Source of the DNA: SCBR16-9 sp964537975
GTDB lineage: Bacteria > Hydrogenedentota > Hydrogenedentia > Hydrogenedentales > SCBR16-9
Direction: 5' to 3'
NCBI GenBank assembly: GCA_964537975.1
Contig: CAZIDP010000001.1
Span: 124,001 to 188,000, forward strand
DNA length: 64,000 bases
In this document: positions 34,667-42,856 of the stretch, one piece after another
How the letters are laid out: the number at the start of each line of letters is the position of its first letter
Numbering within the stretch: position 1 is the stretch's first letter
Notes under the pieces: generated by a model
Databases searched by the model: none
What the model was told of the DNA's origin: nothing
What the model saw: only the letters and a program-made list of their open reading frames with translations
Made by a program: the position numbers and the translations under genes

Positions 34667-35881
34667 CTATTTGTTAAGTACCTTATCAACCTTCGGTGCA
34701 TGGAAGCGGGCCATGGTCGGCAGCGGGCCAACCAATGGACGTGCGTATTTAATAAATTCTTCTGTAACGCCATTGCCTTCGGCATTGATAAATTCGACAG
34801 GCATTTCACGTGATAAACGCGCTACGGTTTCTAACGGTGTCAGAAAATATTCAATCGCATAATCACCAATACGCCGCATGGCAACCGAACCACTCTTGCC
34901 GTGCCAAATAGCGTATTGGGCAGCTTTTTCCCCGACTTCACGCGCTTCAATCTGGTCAGATTCACTTACGCAACCCAGAAAACTGCGTTGCAAATACCCC
35001 AGAGTATCGGCACGAACACGCTTGATTCCGAGGTCGACCTTCACCCAAGAGCTGAGTAAATCTCCCAGGGCGCCGGTACCGGAAAGCTGCACATTACCAT
35101 GCGCATCCCGTTCGCCACCCGTAAATTGCTCAGCAATAGCTTTTCCATCTTTGTCAGATATACCTTCAGAAACCGCTATAGAACACCGGCCATTGGCCTC
35201 AAATGCTTTTTTAACATCACCCAGAAACTGCTCTTTGGTAAATGGACGTTCAGGGACATACAGTAAATGAGGTCCATCATCCGGGTATTTCTTTGCCAAC
35301 GCCGCAGCAGCAGTCAGAAAACCTGCATGGCGTCCCATAACGACACCGACATAGACTCCAGGGATAGCCCGATTGTCCAGACTGGCACCAGCAAATGCCG
35401 ACGCCACAAATTTGCCAGCTGAACCAAAACCAGGGCAATGGTCCGTGACCAGTAAGTCGTTGTCAATGGTCTTGGGTACATGGATCACCCGAAGTTCATA
35501 ATTTCCCTTTTGGGCTTCTTCATTGACAATACGACAAGTATCCGCACTGTCATTGCCACCACAATAGAAAAAGTAACGTATGTTGTGGGCCTTACAGACC
35601 TTGAATATTTCCTGGCAATAAGCCACGTCAGGCTTGTCACGTGTTGACAACAGTCCTGATGAGGGAGTCTCTGCTACCATTTCCAAGTTACGTGAAGTAG
35701 TTTCTGTCAGATCAAGAAATTCTTCGTTTACGATACCACTAACACCATTCAGTGCTCCATAAACATGCGTGATCTGAGCATATTTCCGCGATTCCAACAC
35801 GGCCCCGACCACACTCTGATTGATGACCGCGGTAGGGCCACCTCCTTGAGCGACAAGCACCTTACCTTCTATTTGCGCCAT
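34667..35881 (-). CDS. pfp: 6-phosphofructokinase, predicted pyrophosphate-dependent
   Basis: Phosphorylates fructose 6-phosphate in glycolysis; the PPi form is reversible. The start MAQIEGKVLVAQGGGPTAVI is preceded by AAGGAG, so 35881 is used rather than the longer frame from 35977 (404 aa). The nucleotide/PPi site reads CGGNDSADT: an Asp stands where ATP-dependent enzymes have Gly. Further on, VPKTIDNDL has Lys where ATP forms have Gly. Both are the known determinants of PPi use. MGRHAGFLTAAAALA is the conserved MGR substrate loop. It is monocistronic with its own terminator. Confidence 0.92.
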   Translation of the reverse strand: MAQIEGKVLVAQGGGPTAVINQSVVGAVLESRKYAQITHVYGALNGVSGIVNEEFLDLTETTSRNLEMVAETPSSGLLSTRDKPDVAYCQEIFKVCKAHNIRYFFYCGGNDSADTCRIVNEEAQKGNYELRVIHVPKTIDNDLLVTDHCPGFGSAGKFVASAFAGASLDNRAIPGVYVGVVMGRHAGFLTAAAALAKKYPDDGPHLLYVPERPFTKEQFLGDVKKAFEANGRCSIAVSEGISDKDGKAIAEQFTGGERDAHGNVQLSGTGALGDLLSSWVKVDLGIKRVRADTLGYLQRSFLGCVSESDQIEAREVGEKAAQYAIWHGKSGSVAMRRIGDYAIEYFLTPLETVARLSREMPVEFINAEGNGVTEEFIKYARPLVGPLPTMARFHAPKVDKVLNK

Positions 35882-36079
35882 GATGTATCTCCTTTTAATG
35901 TAATGGCAAGAATAAATGCGGATAGAAAATTCGAAGCAAGAAAATGCCTCATAGAAATCTCGAATTTCACCGGGCATGATTATGTCATGACAGGGCGAAA
36001 TCAGTCAAACTCTGATTAATATGAAATTGCAAAAATCTGGCCTACTAATCATAACTTTTATCAGTAAAATTGAACTATT

Positions 36080-37402
36080 TTACTCTTCTACCGCATCGCC
36101 CGGAGTCTCAAGGGACTTGGTAGATTCGGGAGATGAAAATAAAGTAGCATCTGTATTGTTGATATTATTGTTGGCTTCAGTTGTTCCAACCGTCACTGTT
36201 TCCTCAACCAGGTCAAGCGCACGGGCAACGCTTCGACGTGCACCGTGAAGAGCTTTATTTTGTTGTTCATTTATTTCGCCCAATTCCTCTCCTTGCAGTA
36301 AATCAATAAATCCAAGAACCGCAGAAAGAGGAGAACGCAAACGCTGAGATATTGCATTGAAAAATGCAGTACGAATTCGATTTAATTGCTGTAACTCGCG
36401 GTTGGCCTGTTCCATCTGTTGCGTTGCAAGTCGCGAAGCTTCCTGAAAATTTTTCTGTTCAGTAACATCATGCATTATTGAAACAAAATATCGTTTTTCA
36501 TCTTGCATGAATGATTGCGCACGCATTTCAACTGTACGTTCTTCTCCCTCATTGGTCAATACCAGAACTTCACCCTGATATTGTCCACGGCTCCGCAGGC
36601 TGGCCAATTTGTTCGGTAAGGTACCGTCATCAAAAATATAAGAGCGAAAACGTCGCCCCAGCATGTCTGCTCGAGAAGCGCATAGAAATTCACAGGCCCT
36701 GTCATTTACAGCAGTAATGAATTCATCATCGTTATATACGATGATGGGGCTGTCAGCATTGTTTAAAATAGTACGCAACATAACTTCCGATACACTCAAT
36801 GCGCGTGCCCGGTCTTGCGCAACAATCTCCAGTTGCAACAAAAGTCGACTCAGCGATTCCATTAACCAGCCGCACATAAAAATCCCCATGCACTCCATTA
36901 AGATGGCTGGATAATATACGTCGACATTGAAAAGCATACGATAAACAACAACAGTAAAAACATGCGTTGCGCAACACAACATTGCTATGGAGTAAACACG
37001 TTTGAATCGAGGCGCATACAAACCATAACCGATGATAAACATGGGATATAAAACAATCAACGGGCTGAACTCTGCTCCGGAAATACAAACCAAAATACTT
37101 ATATACACCAGATGCGTTATTAAGTTTATGGGATGCACAAAATATGCAAAGGAGCCAGTAAAAATTATGATATGGGCAAAGGCATTGACATACAGCGTAG
37201 CAGATGCAATGACAACTAGTACCCACGTGCTGGGTGGTACCAGCTCGAAACCGAATAGCAGCATAAACACAAAAAGCGCGATATAACGAATAAGCAATAA
37301 AGTTCGCTCAATACGCAAAACCGGCTGAATGCGCGGGTCAGTGTCTACCATGGAACTTTGCGATAGTTGTGTCTCATCCAGTGACTTATGCAACCCACTC
37401 AT
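36080..37402 (-). CDS. Membrane PAS protein with a degenerate histidine-kinase dimerisation domain
   Basis: Numbered from the longer frame at 37447, the protein has six or so membrane helices (about 50-205), a coiled linker (EIVAQDRARALSVSEVMLRT), a PAS domain (about 225-335) and a HisKA-like helical hairpin. Where histidine kinases have S-H-E-L-R-T-P it reads ISQRLRSPLSAVLGF, so the phospho-acceptor His is Gln368. There is no ATPase domain; the protein ends after a low-complexity Asn/Thr tail. It cannot autophosphorylate in the usual way and may act as a sensor that dimerises with another kinase. The start at 37402 (MSGLHK) is preferred over 37447; neither has a strong ribosome-binding site. 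Confidence 0.8.
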   Translation of the reverse strand: MSGLHKSLDETQLSQSSMVDTDPRIQPVLRIERTLLLIRYIALFVFMLLFGFELVPPSTWVLVVIASATLYVNAFAHIIIFTGSFAYFVHPINLITHLVYISILVCISGAEFSPLIVLYPMFIIGYGLYAPRFKRVYSIAMLCCATHVFTVVVYRMLFNVDVYYPAILMECMGIFMCGWLMESLSRLLLQLEIVAQDRARALSVSEVMLRTILNNADSPIIVYNDDEFITAVNDRACEFLCASRADMLGRRFRSYIFDDGTLPNKLASLRSRGQYQGEVLVLTNEGEERTVEMRAQSFMQDEKRYFVSIMHDVTEQKNFQEASRLATQQMEQANRELQQLNRIRTAFFNAISQRLRSPLSAVLGFIDLLQGEELGEINEQQNKALHGARRSVARALDLVEETVTVGTTEANNNINNTDATLFSSPESTKSLETPGDAVEE

Positions 37403-37485
37403 GCACACCCCGAAATACAACGTGAAACACGCAATATAATACTGCAACTAAACATTAAGTATCATTACCTTGTAATAAATCAGCA

Positions 37486-38646
37486 TTATGCATTGTCACC
37501 AGCAATTTCATGAAGTATGCATTCCCCAAGAATTTCCAGGCGTTTTGGCCCTAAACTGGAAATATCAGAAAGTGCTTCCAGAGACCTTGGATTGGTCTGT
37601 GCGATTTCCCACATAGCCTGCCGGGTCAATATCACATCAGATTCTACACCACGTTGCTGTGCATATTGCTTACGCCATTGCACCAGGCGTTCGTATCGAT
37701 CACTGACCTCCGGATCAAAAGAATGATTGTTACGACGCACAGTACGCTGTTTCGGTACAGATGCCTTATGTCCGGCATCTATCGCATCCAGAATCCGCTG
37801 TGCCAGGCTACGGTATGCACGCGCAGACAACCCTTTAAACTCACGTAATTCCTTCATATTCTTGGGAGCTGCTTCAGCGAGCAGTATTAATACCTGGTTA
37901 TTAATGACTTTGAATGGTGGAATGTTCCGCTCACGTGCCTCCTCCTCACGAAGTAAAAAAAGTTCACGCAGAACAGCCTGATTACGTGGTTTAAGATCAC
38001 GAGCCCCGCGGATACTCCAGAATGCATCTGGATCAAATTGCCGGTCCGGTACGCGAACGCGTGATTCATTGGTAAAAATTTCCAATGCCTCTTCCAGATG
38101 TCCCGCTTTTTCCAACGCACCATAAAAGAAATCACGTAAACGCAACAGGAAGCTGGTATCGTTCTGCGCATACTCGAGTTGGGGAAAAGTCAAAGGACGC
38201 GCAGCCCAGTTGGCTTTCTGATATTTCTTGCTTAGTGTAAGTCCGTAAAATTCCTGCAAGAACCAGGCCAGCCCCATGTTTTTGTATCCCAGTATACGGG
38301 CAGCCCACATGGTGTCAAACAGGTTGTTGACGTCCCAATCGTATTCACGCTTTAGCAATATGAGATCATATTCCGATGCATGGAACACTTTTTCTTTTGA
38401 CGGGTCAAACAATAATTGACCAAGCCCATCCAATGCAAAGTCAGCCAATGGATCCACAATATAATCCGAATTCTCTGTTGATATCTGTATGAGGCATATC
38501 TTCTCACGGTAAGCATACAAGCTGTTTGCTTCTATATCTACCGCAAAGCGCTTTTGCTTTTGTAAGTCTTTTAAGCATGCCTTCCAGCCAACCGAATCAT
38601 CGACCAGGATAAATGTACCCAGCTCCGTACGTGTTTCATTTTGCAT
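37486..38646 (-). CDS. rnd: Ribonuclease D
   Basis: A 386-residue 3'-5' exoribonuclease of the DEDD family that trims tRNA and other stable RNA. Exo motifs: AVDIEANSLYAY (D-x-E), VFHASEYDLILLK, and AQNDTSFLLRL for the final Asp (motif III Y/D type). Two HRDC-like helical domains follow, NQAVLRELFLLREEEARERN and YERLVQWRKQYAQQRGVESD with ILTRQAMWEIA. Length is close to the E. coli enzyme. It is on the same strand as the PAS protein, 38 bases upstream of its longest frame. Confidence 0.93.
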   Translation of the reverse strand: MQNETRTELGTFILVDDSVGWKACLKDLQKQKRFAVDIEANSLYAYREKICLIQISTENSDYIVDPLADFALDGLGQLLFDPSKEKVFHASEYDLILLKREYDWDVNNLFDTMWAARILGYKNMGLAWFLQEFYGLTLSKKYQKANWAARPLTFPQLEYAQNDTSFLLRLRDFFYGALEKAGHLEEALEIFTNESRVRVPDRQFDPDAFWSIRGARDLKPRNQAVLRELFLLREEEARERNIPPFKVINNQVLILLAEAAPKNMKELREFKGLSARAYRSLAQRILDAIDAGHKASVPKQRTVRRNNHSFDPEVSDRYERLVQWRKQYAQQRGVESDVILTRQAMWEIAQTNPRSLEALSDISSLGPKRLEILGECILHEIAGDNA

Positions 38647-39009
38647 ATACTCGACAAACTTCCTATGTTGTATTTTTATTATACCGACAACACCCCCGTT
38701 ATGTACATCATGGTTACAGACAAATACGTTCTAAATAAGATGTCATGGCAAACGATTTACAACTTAATCGTTGACAGAGCAAACATTTATACTACCAAAA
38801 ATAATATCAATAATACAGAGATGATCACCGCAATAAATTTATAAACAGCTTGGCTGTAAATGAAAATCTTTGAATTTCTTGCCTTGGTAAACAACATGCA
38901 GAGAATTGAATGAACATAGACAGCTGGCATAGATGAGGTTTTTGCATATTTGTATCAATGAAAAAAAGTATCATTCATCAACTGAGTATGCATTGTACGC
39001 TCCAAAAAT
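38647..39009. other. Intergenic region, nothing recognised
   Basis: 363 AT-rich bases between the RNase D start and the end of the radical SAM gene. Short frames occur but none has a ribosome-binding site or protein-like composition. No hairpin terminator was found for the radical SAM gene. Confidence 0.5.
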
Positions 39010-41619
39010 TTACATTTCTGAACCAACCAACTCCAGTACTTCGTCACGCAATATGATGTTCCGCTTTATCACCCGGGTAGTATCCGGGTTCAATTCCAGC
39101 AGTGTCATAATGTCCTTGGGCTTTGCCATGCGATTTTCTACGATACAAGTCTCAAAAGCTATCTCGTACTGATCTTCCTGATTCGTTAGCACTTCCAACC
39201 GGGTAATCATGGGTCGAATGTTCAGGCTCATCACAGGCTTTGCCTGCCCTCTGCCACGTCCACGTTTCCGATTTTTATTCTTCACCTTTGTCTTACGCTC
39301 CACCCAAATTTCTTCCGCTTCCATGATCATCTGCATTTTATTCTCCAGTGATTGATCTGCAGGTACACAGAACGTGTAGTGGAATGCGTCAACCAGACTC
39401 ATCAGTGAATCTCCGTGCATTGGCACTTCTTCAGCGCTGTAAACACTGAAATCCATGGGCAACACTTTTTTTAGCTGTTGCAATAATACATCCGGCGCAA
39501 CACTTTCTTTCAACAGCACATCCATATAATCTCCGGTACTTTCCTCACCCAGTGGCGCGGCAGTCGCAAAAGTCACCTTCGGTTGCGCATGAAAGCCTTT
39601 AGAATACGCCAATGGCGCGTGTACACGACGCAGTGCACGAATCCACACTTCTTTCAGCTCCAGGTGTGCCAGCAGCCGACCTTCCCCCGTACGGCCAATA
39701 CGGAAACGCAGCCGCTGGACAGCATCTGGTTGTTCCATTACTTTATCGGGGATACCCTCCCAGGTGTCCGCCTCTTCTTTGTGCCCCTGTTTCTGGTTTT
39801 TCAGCATGTGTTTACACAGTTCACGCTCTCGATATATCACCCCGCACAAATGACACTTTCCTGCCCGGCAGTCTTGCGCGTATTGCAATTCCATGGCACG
39901 ATTCCAGTCCTCCTGAAACCACTTTTTGGGAATGAGAATATCAATGTGGTCCCAGGGAAGACGCTCGTCCAGCGTACGTTCACGAAACTGGCCATCTACA
40001 TCATAGTTCGTTTCCTGGATAGCCTTTTCCCAAGCTGAAAAATCTACATGTTCGTCCCAGGTCTCAAGACGTGCACCATGACGCCAAGCAGTCTCAATCA
40101 AATCGGCAGCACGACGGTCTGCCCGGGCCAACAGCCCCTCAATAAAAGAGGTTTCCGGTGCATGACGACCAAATTTGATAGCAGGGTGTTTTCGAAATTG
40201 GTCTGATAACAGCCGCTGTTTGCGGTAGGTTTCTTCAATACCAATCTGGGCCGCCCATTGAAATGGCGTAAATGGCTTTGGCACAAACGTGGAAACCCCC
40301 GTGCGCACCCCTGCCTTCGCGGTAAGTTGCTTGCCGGTTTGCAAGGTACGTATGCAGAGATCAGCGATGGCAAGCACATCTTCATCGCGTTCTGTGGGCA
40401 ACCCAATCATGAAATACGTTTTAACATGGTCCCAACCACGCCGGTAGGCTTCGGTAGCCATGTTCAGAAGATCATCATCCGGTATAAACTTGTTGATAAC
40501 CGCACGCAGTCTGGGAGTTGCTGCTTCCGGAGCAAAAGTCAGTCCACTGCGCCGCACACCCGCCACCATATCCGACATTTCAACCGCAAAGGAGTCCAAC
40601 CTTAGTGAAGGCAAAGAAATGGAAACATTATCCTTATGTGCGCGCTGTACTGCTTGCTTGACCAGAGTACGTGGACGGGAGAAATCACATGTTGATAGTG
40701 ATACCAGTGATACCGAGTCGAAGCCTGTGTTTTCCAGGGTACGTTCCATGAGGGAGTCGATATTCGCCAGGGTACGCTCGCGCACCGGTCGCGTTACCAT
40801 GCCAGCCTGACAAAAACGGCACCCCTGGGTGCATCCACGCAAAACTTCCAGACCGATTCCGTCGTGAATTAATTGGGTAAACGGAACGATATATTTCGTC
40901 GGATAGGTAGCACCGTCCAGAGATTCCACCAGTCTTTTTACGATTTTCGGTGCGTCTTCCCGGGGTAGTATCCGGCCATCCTCCAACGTATCGAATGGAT
41001 AGAGCGCAGGCACATAAAACCCCTCAAGCCGGGCTATTGCTTCCAGCTTTTCCTGCCGTGGCGCGTGCTGCAATGGGCGTAGCGTATCAACCAGCTCAAC
41101 AATGGCATCTTCCCCTTCGCCAATGACAAAAAAATCCAGAAACGGTGCGAGTGGTTCGGGATTAAAAACTGAAGGCCCTCCTCCAAAGATTAAGGGCATG
41201 TCGTCGTTGCGTTCAGCACTACGAAGGGGCAGTCCCGCGAGATTAATCGCATTAAGAATGTTGGTGTAGGTCAACTCAGACTGTAATGAAAAACCCAGCA
41301 AATCGGCCTGTGCCACCGGTTCCTTCGATTCCTGCATAAACAATGGTAGGTTCCGCTCTCGCAGGATTTGCTCCATGTCTGGTGCCGGAGTATATCCCCG
41401 TTCTGCCCATATCCAGTCACGCTCATTTAGAATGGCATAGAGTATGTGTAAACCAAGATTCCCCAAACCGAGTTCATACAAGTCTGGAAAAAACAAACAT
41501 ACACGCAATTCGACATCTGCCGGATTTTTATGGACGCTGTTTAGTTCCGTTCCTAAATAACGTGACGGCTTCTCTACACGCGGCAGCACTTCATTCAAAA
41601 TGATATTTTTCAATGACAT
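39010..41619 (-). CDS. Radical SAM protein fused to DUF2344 (TIGR03960/TIGR03936 type)
   Basis: An 869-residue fusion. The N-terminal part resembles a B12-binding-type Rossmann region (VCLFFPDLYELGLGNLGLHI). The radical SAM barrel has the [4Fe-4S] motif CTQGCRFCQAG (about 258-268). Middle and late segments include YFMIGLPTERDEDV and a zinc-type cluster CRAGKCHLCGV. The C-terminal DUF2344 domain starts RLRFRIGRTGEGRLLAHLE and is followed by a basic KNKNRKRGRGRG linker. Family members are widespread and thought to modify RNA, but the reaction is not established here. AGAGGAGA precedes the ATG. In many genomes the two parts are separate adjacent genes. Confidence 0.92.
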   Translation of the reverse strand: MSLKNIILNEVLPRVEKPSRYLGTELNSVHKNPADVELRVCLFFPDLYELGLGNLGLHILYAILNERDWIWAERGYTPAPDMEQILRERNLPLFMQESKEPVAQADLLGFSLQSELTYTNILNAINLAGLPLRSAERNDDMPLIFGGGPSVFNPEPLAPFLDFFVIGEGEDAIVELVDTLRPLQHAPRQEKLEAIARLEGFYVPALYPFDTLEDGRILPREDAPKIVKRLVESLDGATYPTKYIVPFTQLIHDGIGLEVLRGCTQGCRFCQAGMVTRPVRERTLANIDSLMERTLENTGFDSVSLVSLSTCDFSRPRTLVKQAVQRAHKDNVSISLPSLRLDSFAVEMSDMVAGVRRSGLTFAPEAATPRLRAVINKFIPDDDLLNMATEAYRRGWDHVKTYFMIGLPTERDEDVLAIADLCIRTLQTGKQLTAKAGVRTGVSTFVPKPFTPFQWAAQIGIEETYRKQRLLSDQFRKHPAIKFGRHAPETSFIEGLLARADRRAADLIETAWRHGARLETWDEHVDFSAWEKAIQETNYDVDGQFRERTLDERLPWDHIDILIPKKWFQEDWNRAMELQYAQDCRAGKCHLCGVIYRERELCKHMLKNQKQGHKEEADTWEGIPDKVMEQPDAVQRLRFRIGRTGEGRLLAHLELKEVWIRALRRVHAPLAYSKGFHAQPKVTFATAAPLGEESTGDYMDVLLKESVAPDVLLQQLKKVLPMDFSVYSAEEVPMHGDSLMSLVDAFHYTFCVPADQSLENKMQMIMEAEEIWVERKTKVKNKNRKRGRGRGQAKPVMSLNIRPMITRLEVLTNQEDQYEIAFETCIVENRMAKPKDIMTLLELNPDTTRVIKRNIILRDEVLELVGSEM

Positions 41620-42031
41620 TATTTCGATCTCCTCTGGTCACCGTCCCAACCACAGGGGCTGTTGAATTGGATGAATACCTGCCCGGAAAGGTGAGATAAA
41701 ATATGTCCGGAACAGCAAAGACAGTGTTGAAAGTTTTACTTTATTTCATTCTTATTATAACAAAAGTGGTAAGTTTTTGCGATTTTTCCAGTTCACTTAT
41801 TAGCTTTTCATGGTATCCAAATCATCATTTATATATCATAACTAAAACGCTTTAATAGAATGCACATTTTAGCAAACAATATATGGAGCAAATTATAGAA
41901 AGTTTTTCAACCAATCCTAAATAGCGCTCAAAAGTGATAAAACATTTCTGTTCGTTTATCTACGTATTTTGACATATTTAGTACTCGATGCGTTTTAGGC
42001 TAATACGTATAAAATTATAATCACAACAATC
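41620..42031. other. AT-rich intergenic region
   Basis: About 410 bases between the divergent radical SAM and cold-shock genes. It is very AT-rich with long T and A runs. No coding frame, RNA gene or strong repeat was recognised; it presumably holds the radical SAM promoter on the minus strand. Confidence 0.5.
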
Positions 42032-42060
42032 TTGACTTTTAAACTCAAATAGCTTATGCT
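42032..42060 (+). promoter_or_regulatory. Sigma-70-type promoter of the cold-shock gene
   Basis: TTGACT (42032-42037), a 17-nt spacer and TATGCT (42055-42060). Transcription would start near 42067, ten bases before a leader hairpin (42077-42118). Confidence 0.6.
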
Positions 42061-42076
42061 AGGAAATACGAATAAG

Positions 42077-42118
42077 GTTGAAAGTTAGGGTTTTTGCTCC
42101 CTGGAAAGTACTTTCGAC
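42077..42118 (+). promoter_or_regulatory. Leader hairpin of the cold-shock mRNA
   Basis: GTTGAAAGT (42077-42085) pairs with ACTTTCGAC (42110-42118) over 9 bp with one wobble; inside it AGGG (42087-42090) can pair with CCCT (42099-42102). It lies between the promoter and the start codon, where cold-shock mRNAs often carry temperature-sensitive structure. That role is inferred. Confidence 0.45.
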
Positions 42119-42154
42119 TTGATGGTGGGTATCGCAGCTATGAGGTATTATAAA

Positions 42155-42445
42155 GTGAGCGAACAAGAAAATGCGGAAAAGGTGCAAGGTAAAGTTAAGT
42201 GGTTTAGTGATCAAAAAGGATATGGCTTCATCGCCAGGGAAGATGCACCCGATGTCTTTGTGCATCATACTGCTATTCAAATGGAAGGGTTCCGTACTTT
42301 ACGACAAGGTGAAGATGTCGTGTACGAATTAAAGGATGGCGTTAAAGGGCCACAAGCCTCCAAAGTTACCCGACCCGAAGGAAATGGCTGGTCAGACACA
42401 TCAGATAGCGAAAATAATCCAGAAGAAACCACACCAAATGAATAG
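42155..42445 (+). CDS. Cold-shock-domain protein with acidic tail
   Basis: Small OB-fold single-stranded nucleic acid-binding protein, about 96 residues. It has KVQGKVKWFSDQKGYGFIAR (RNP1 KGYGFI) and DVFVHHTAIQ (RNP2), then GEDVVYELKDGVKGPQASKV. The C-terminal 25 residues are acidic and Ser/Asn-rich, longer than in CspA. The frame opens with TTG at 42119 and has ATGs at 42122 and 42140; the GTG at 42155 is preferred because GAGG lies about 10 nt upstream and MSEQENAEK is a normal Csp leader. The exact start is uncertain. Confidence 0.88.
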   Translation: MSEQENAEKVQGKVKWFSDQKGYGFIAREDAPDVFVHHTAIQMEGFRTLRQGEDVVYELKDGVKGPQASKVTRPEGNGWSDTSDSENNPEETTPNE

Positions 42446-42550
42446 TTGACACGGTATGTGTTATTTTCTGAGCTGTCATCTGTTTGAATGATGATGTATT
42501 ATCTGGCTTACCATTTACTTAGATTGCCCAGGACAATAATGCGATTATTT

Positions 42551-42605
42551 TGCTGATGTAACAATATTATTATATTGCTGTTTGCATCAGCATTATGTAT
42601 TTTTT
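42551..42605 (+). terminator. Possible terminator of the cold-shock gene
   Basis: TGCTGATG (42551-42558) pairs perfectly with CATCAGCA (42585-42592), with an inner CAATAT/ATATTG stem, followed seven bases later by six Ts (42600-42605). The gap before the T-run weakens the call. Confidence 0.45.
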
Positions 42606-42624
42606 GTATTGATTGCAATTGCCG

Positions 42625-42850
42625 TATAATTTTTTGTGTTACAATGCGTTTTATACAGCTCACTGCAATTGATCGAAACTTGCGTATCGGCACACAATAC
42701 CAAGAACAATATTTATCTGGTGTAGAAAACCAAGTTGGTTAAGGCAGTGGTTTATTGTATCCGGAGCTATAACGCTACTGCCTTGGTTTATATCAAGGTA
42801 AAAATTGTCTGAATGGGCATATCAGCACTAACCTTGGTAAGTAATTGGTT
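42625..42850 (+). promoter_or_regulatory. Promoter -10 and structured leader of the secreted propeller gene
   Basis: A perfect TATAAT (42625-42630) would start a leader of about 220 nt. Within it AAGGCAGT (42741-42748) pairs with ACTGCCTT (42777-42784). The CCTTG end of that arm can instead pair with CAAGG just downstream (42794-42798), and CAAGGT can pair with ACCTTG close to the start codon. These mutually exclusive stems are typical of regulatory leaders. No known riboswitch class was recognised. Confidence 0.4.
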
Positions 42851-42856
42851 GTTTGT

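Noticed and set aside
38641..38844. 67-residue plus-strand open frame between rnd and the radical SAM gene
   Set aside because: AT-rich, no ribosome-binding site, low-complexity Asn/Thr/Ile composition.
42508..42693. 61-residue minus-strand open frame between the cold-shock and propeller genes
   Set aside because: GTG start without ribosome-binding site, and it covers a terminator-like hairpin and a TATAAT promoter element on the plus strand.
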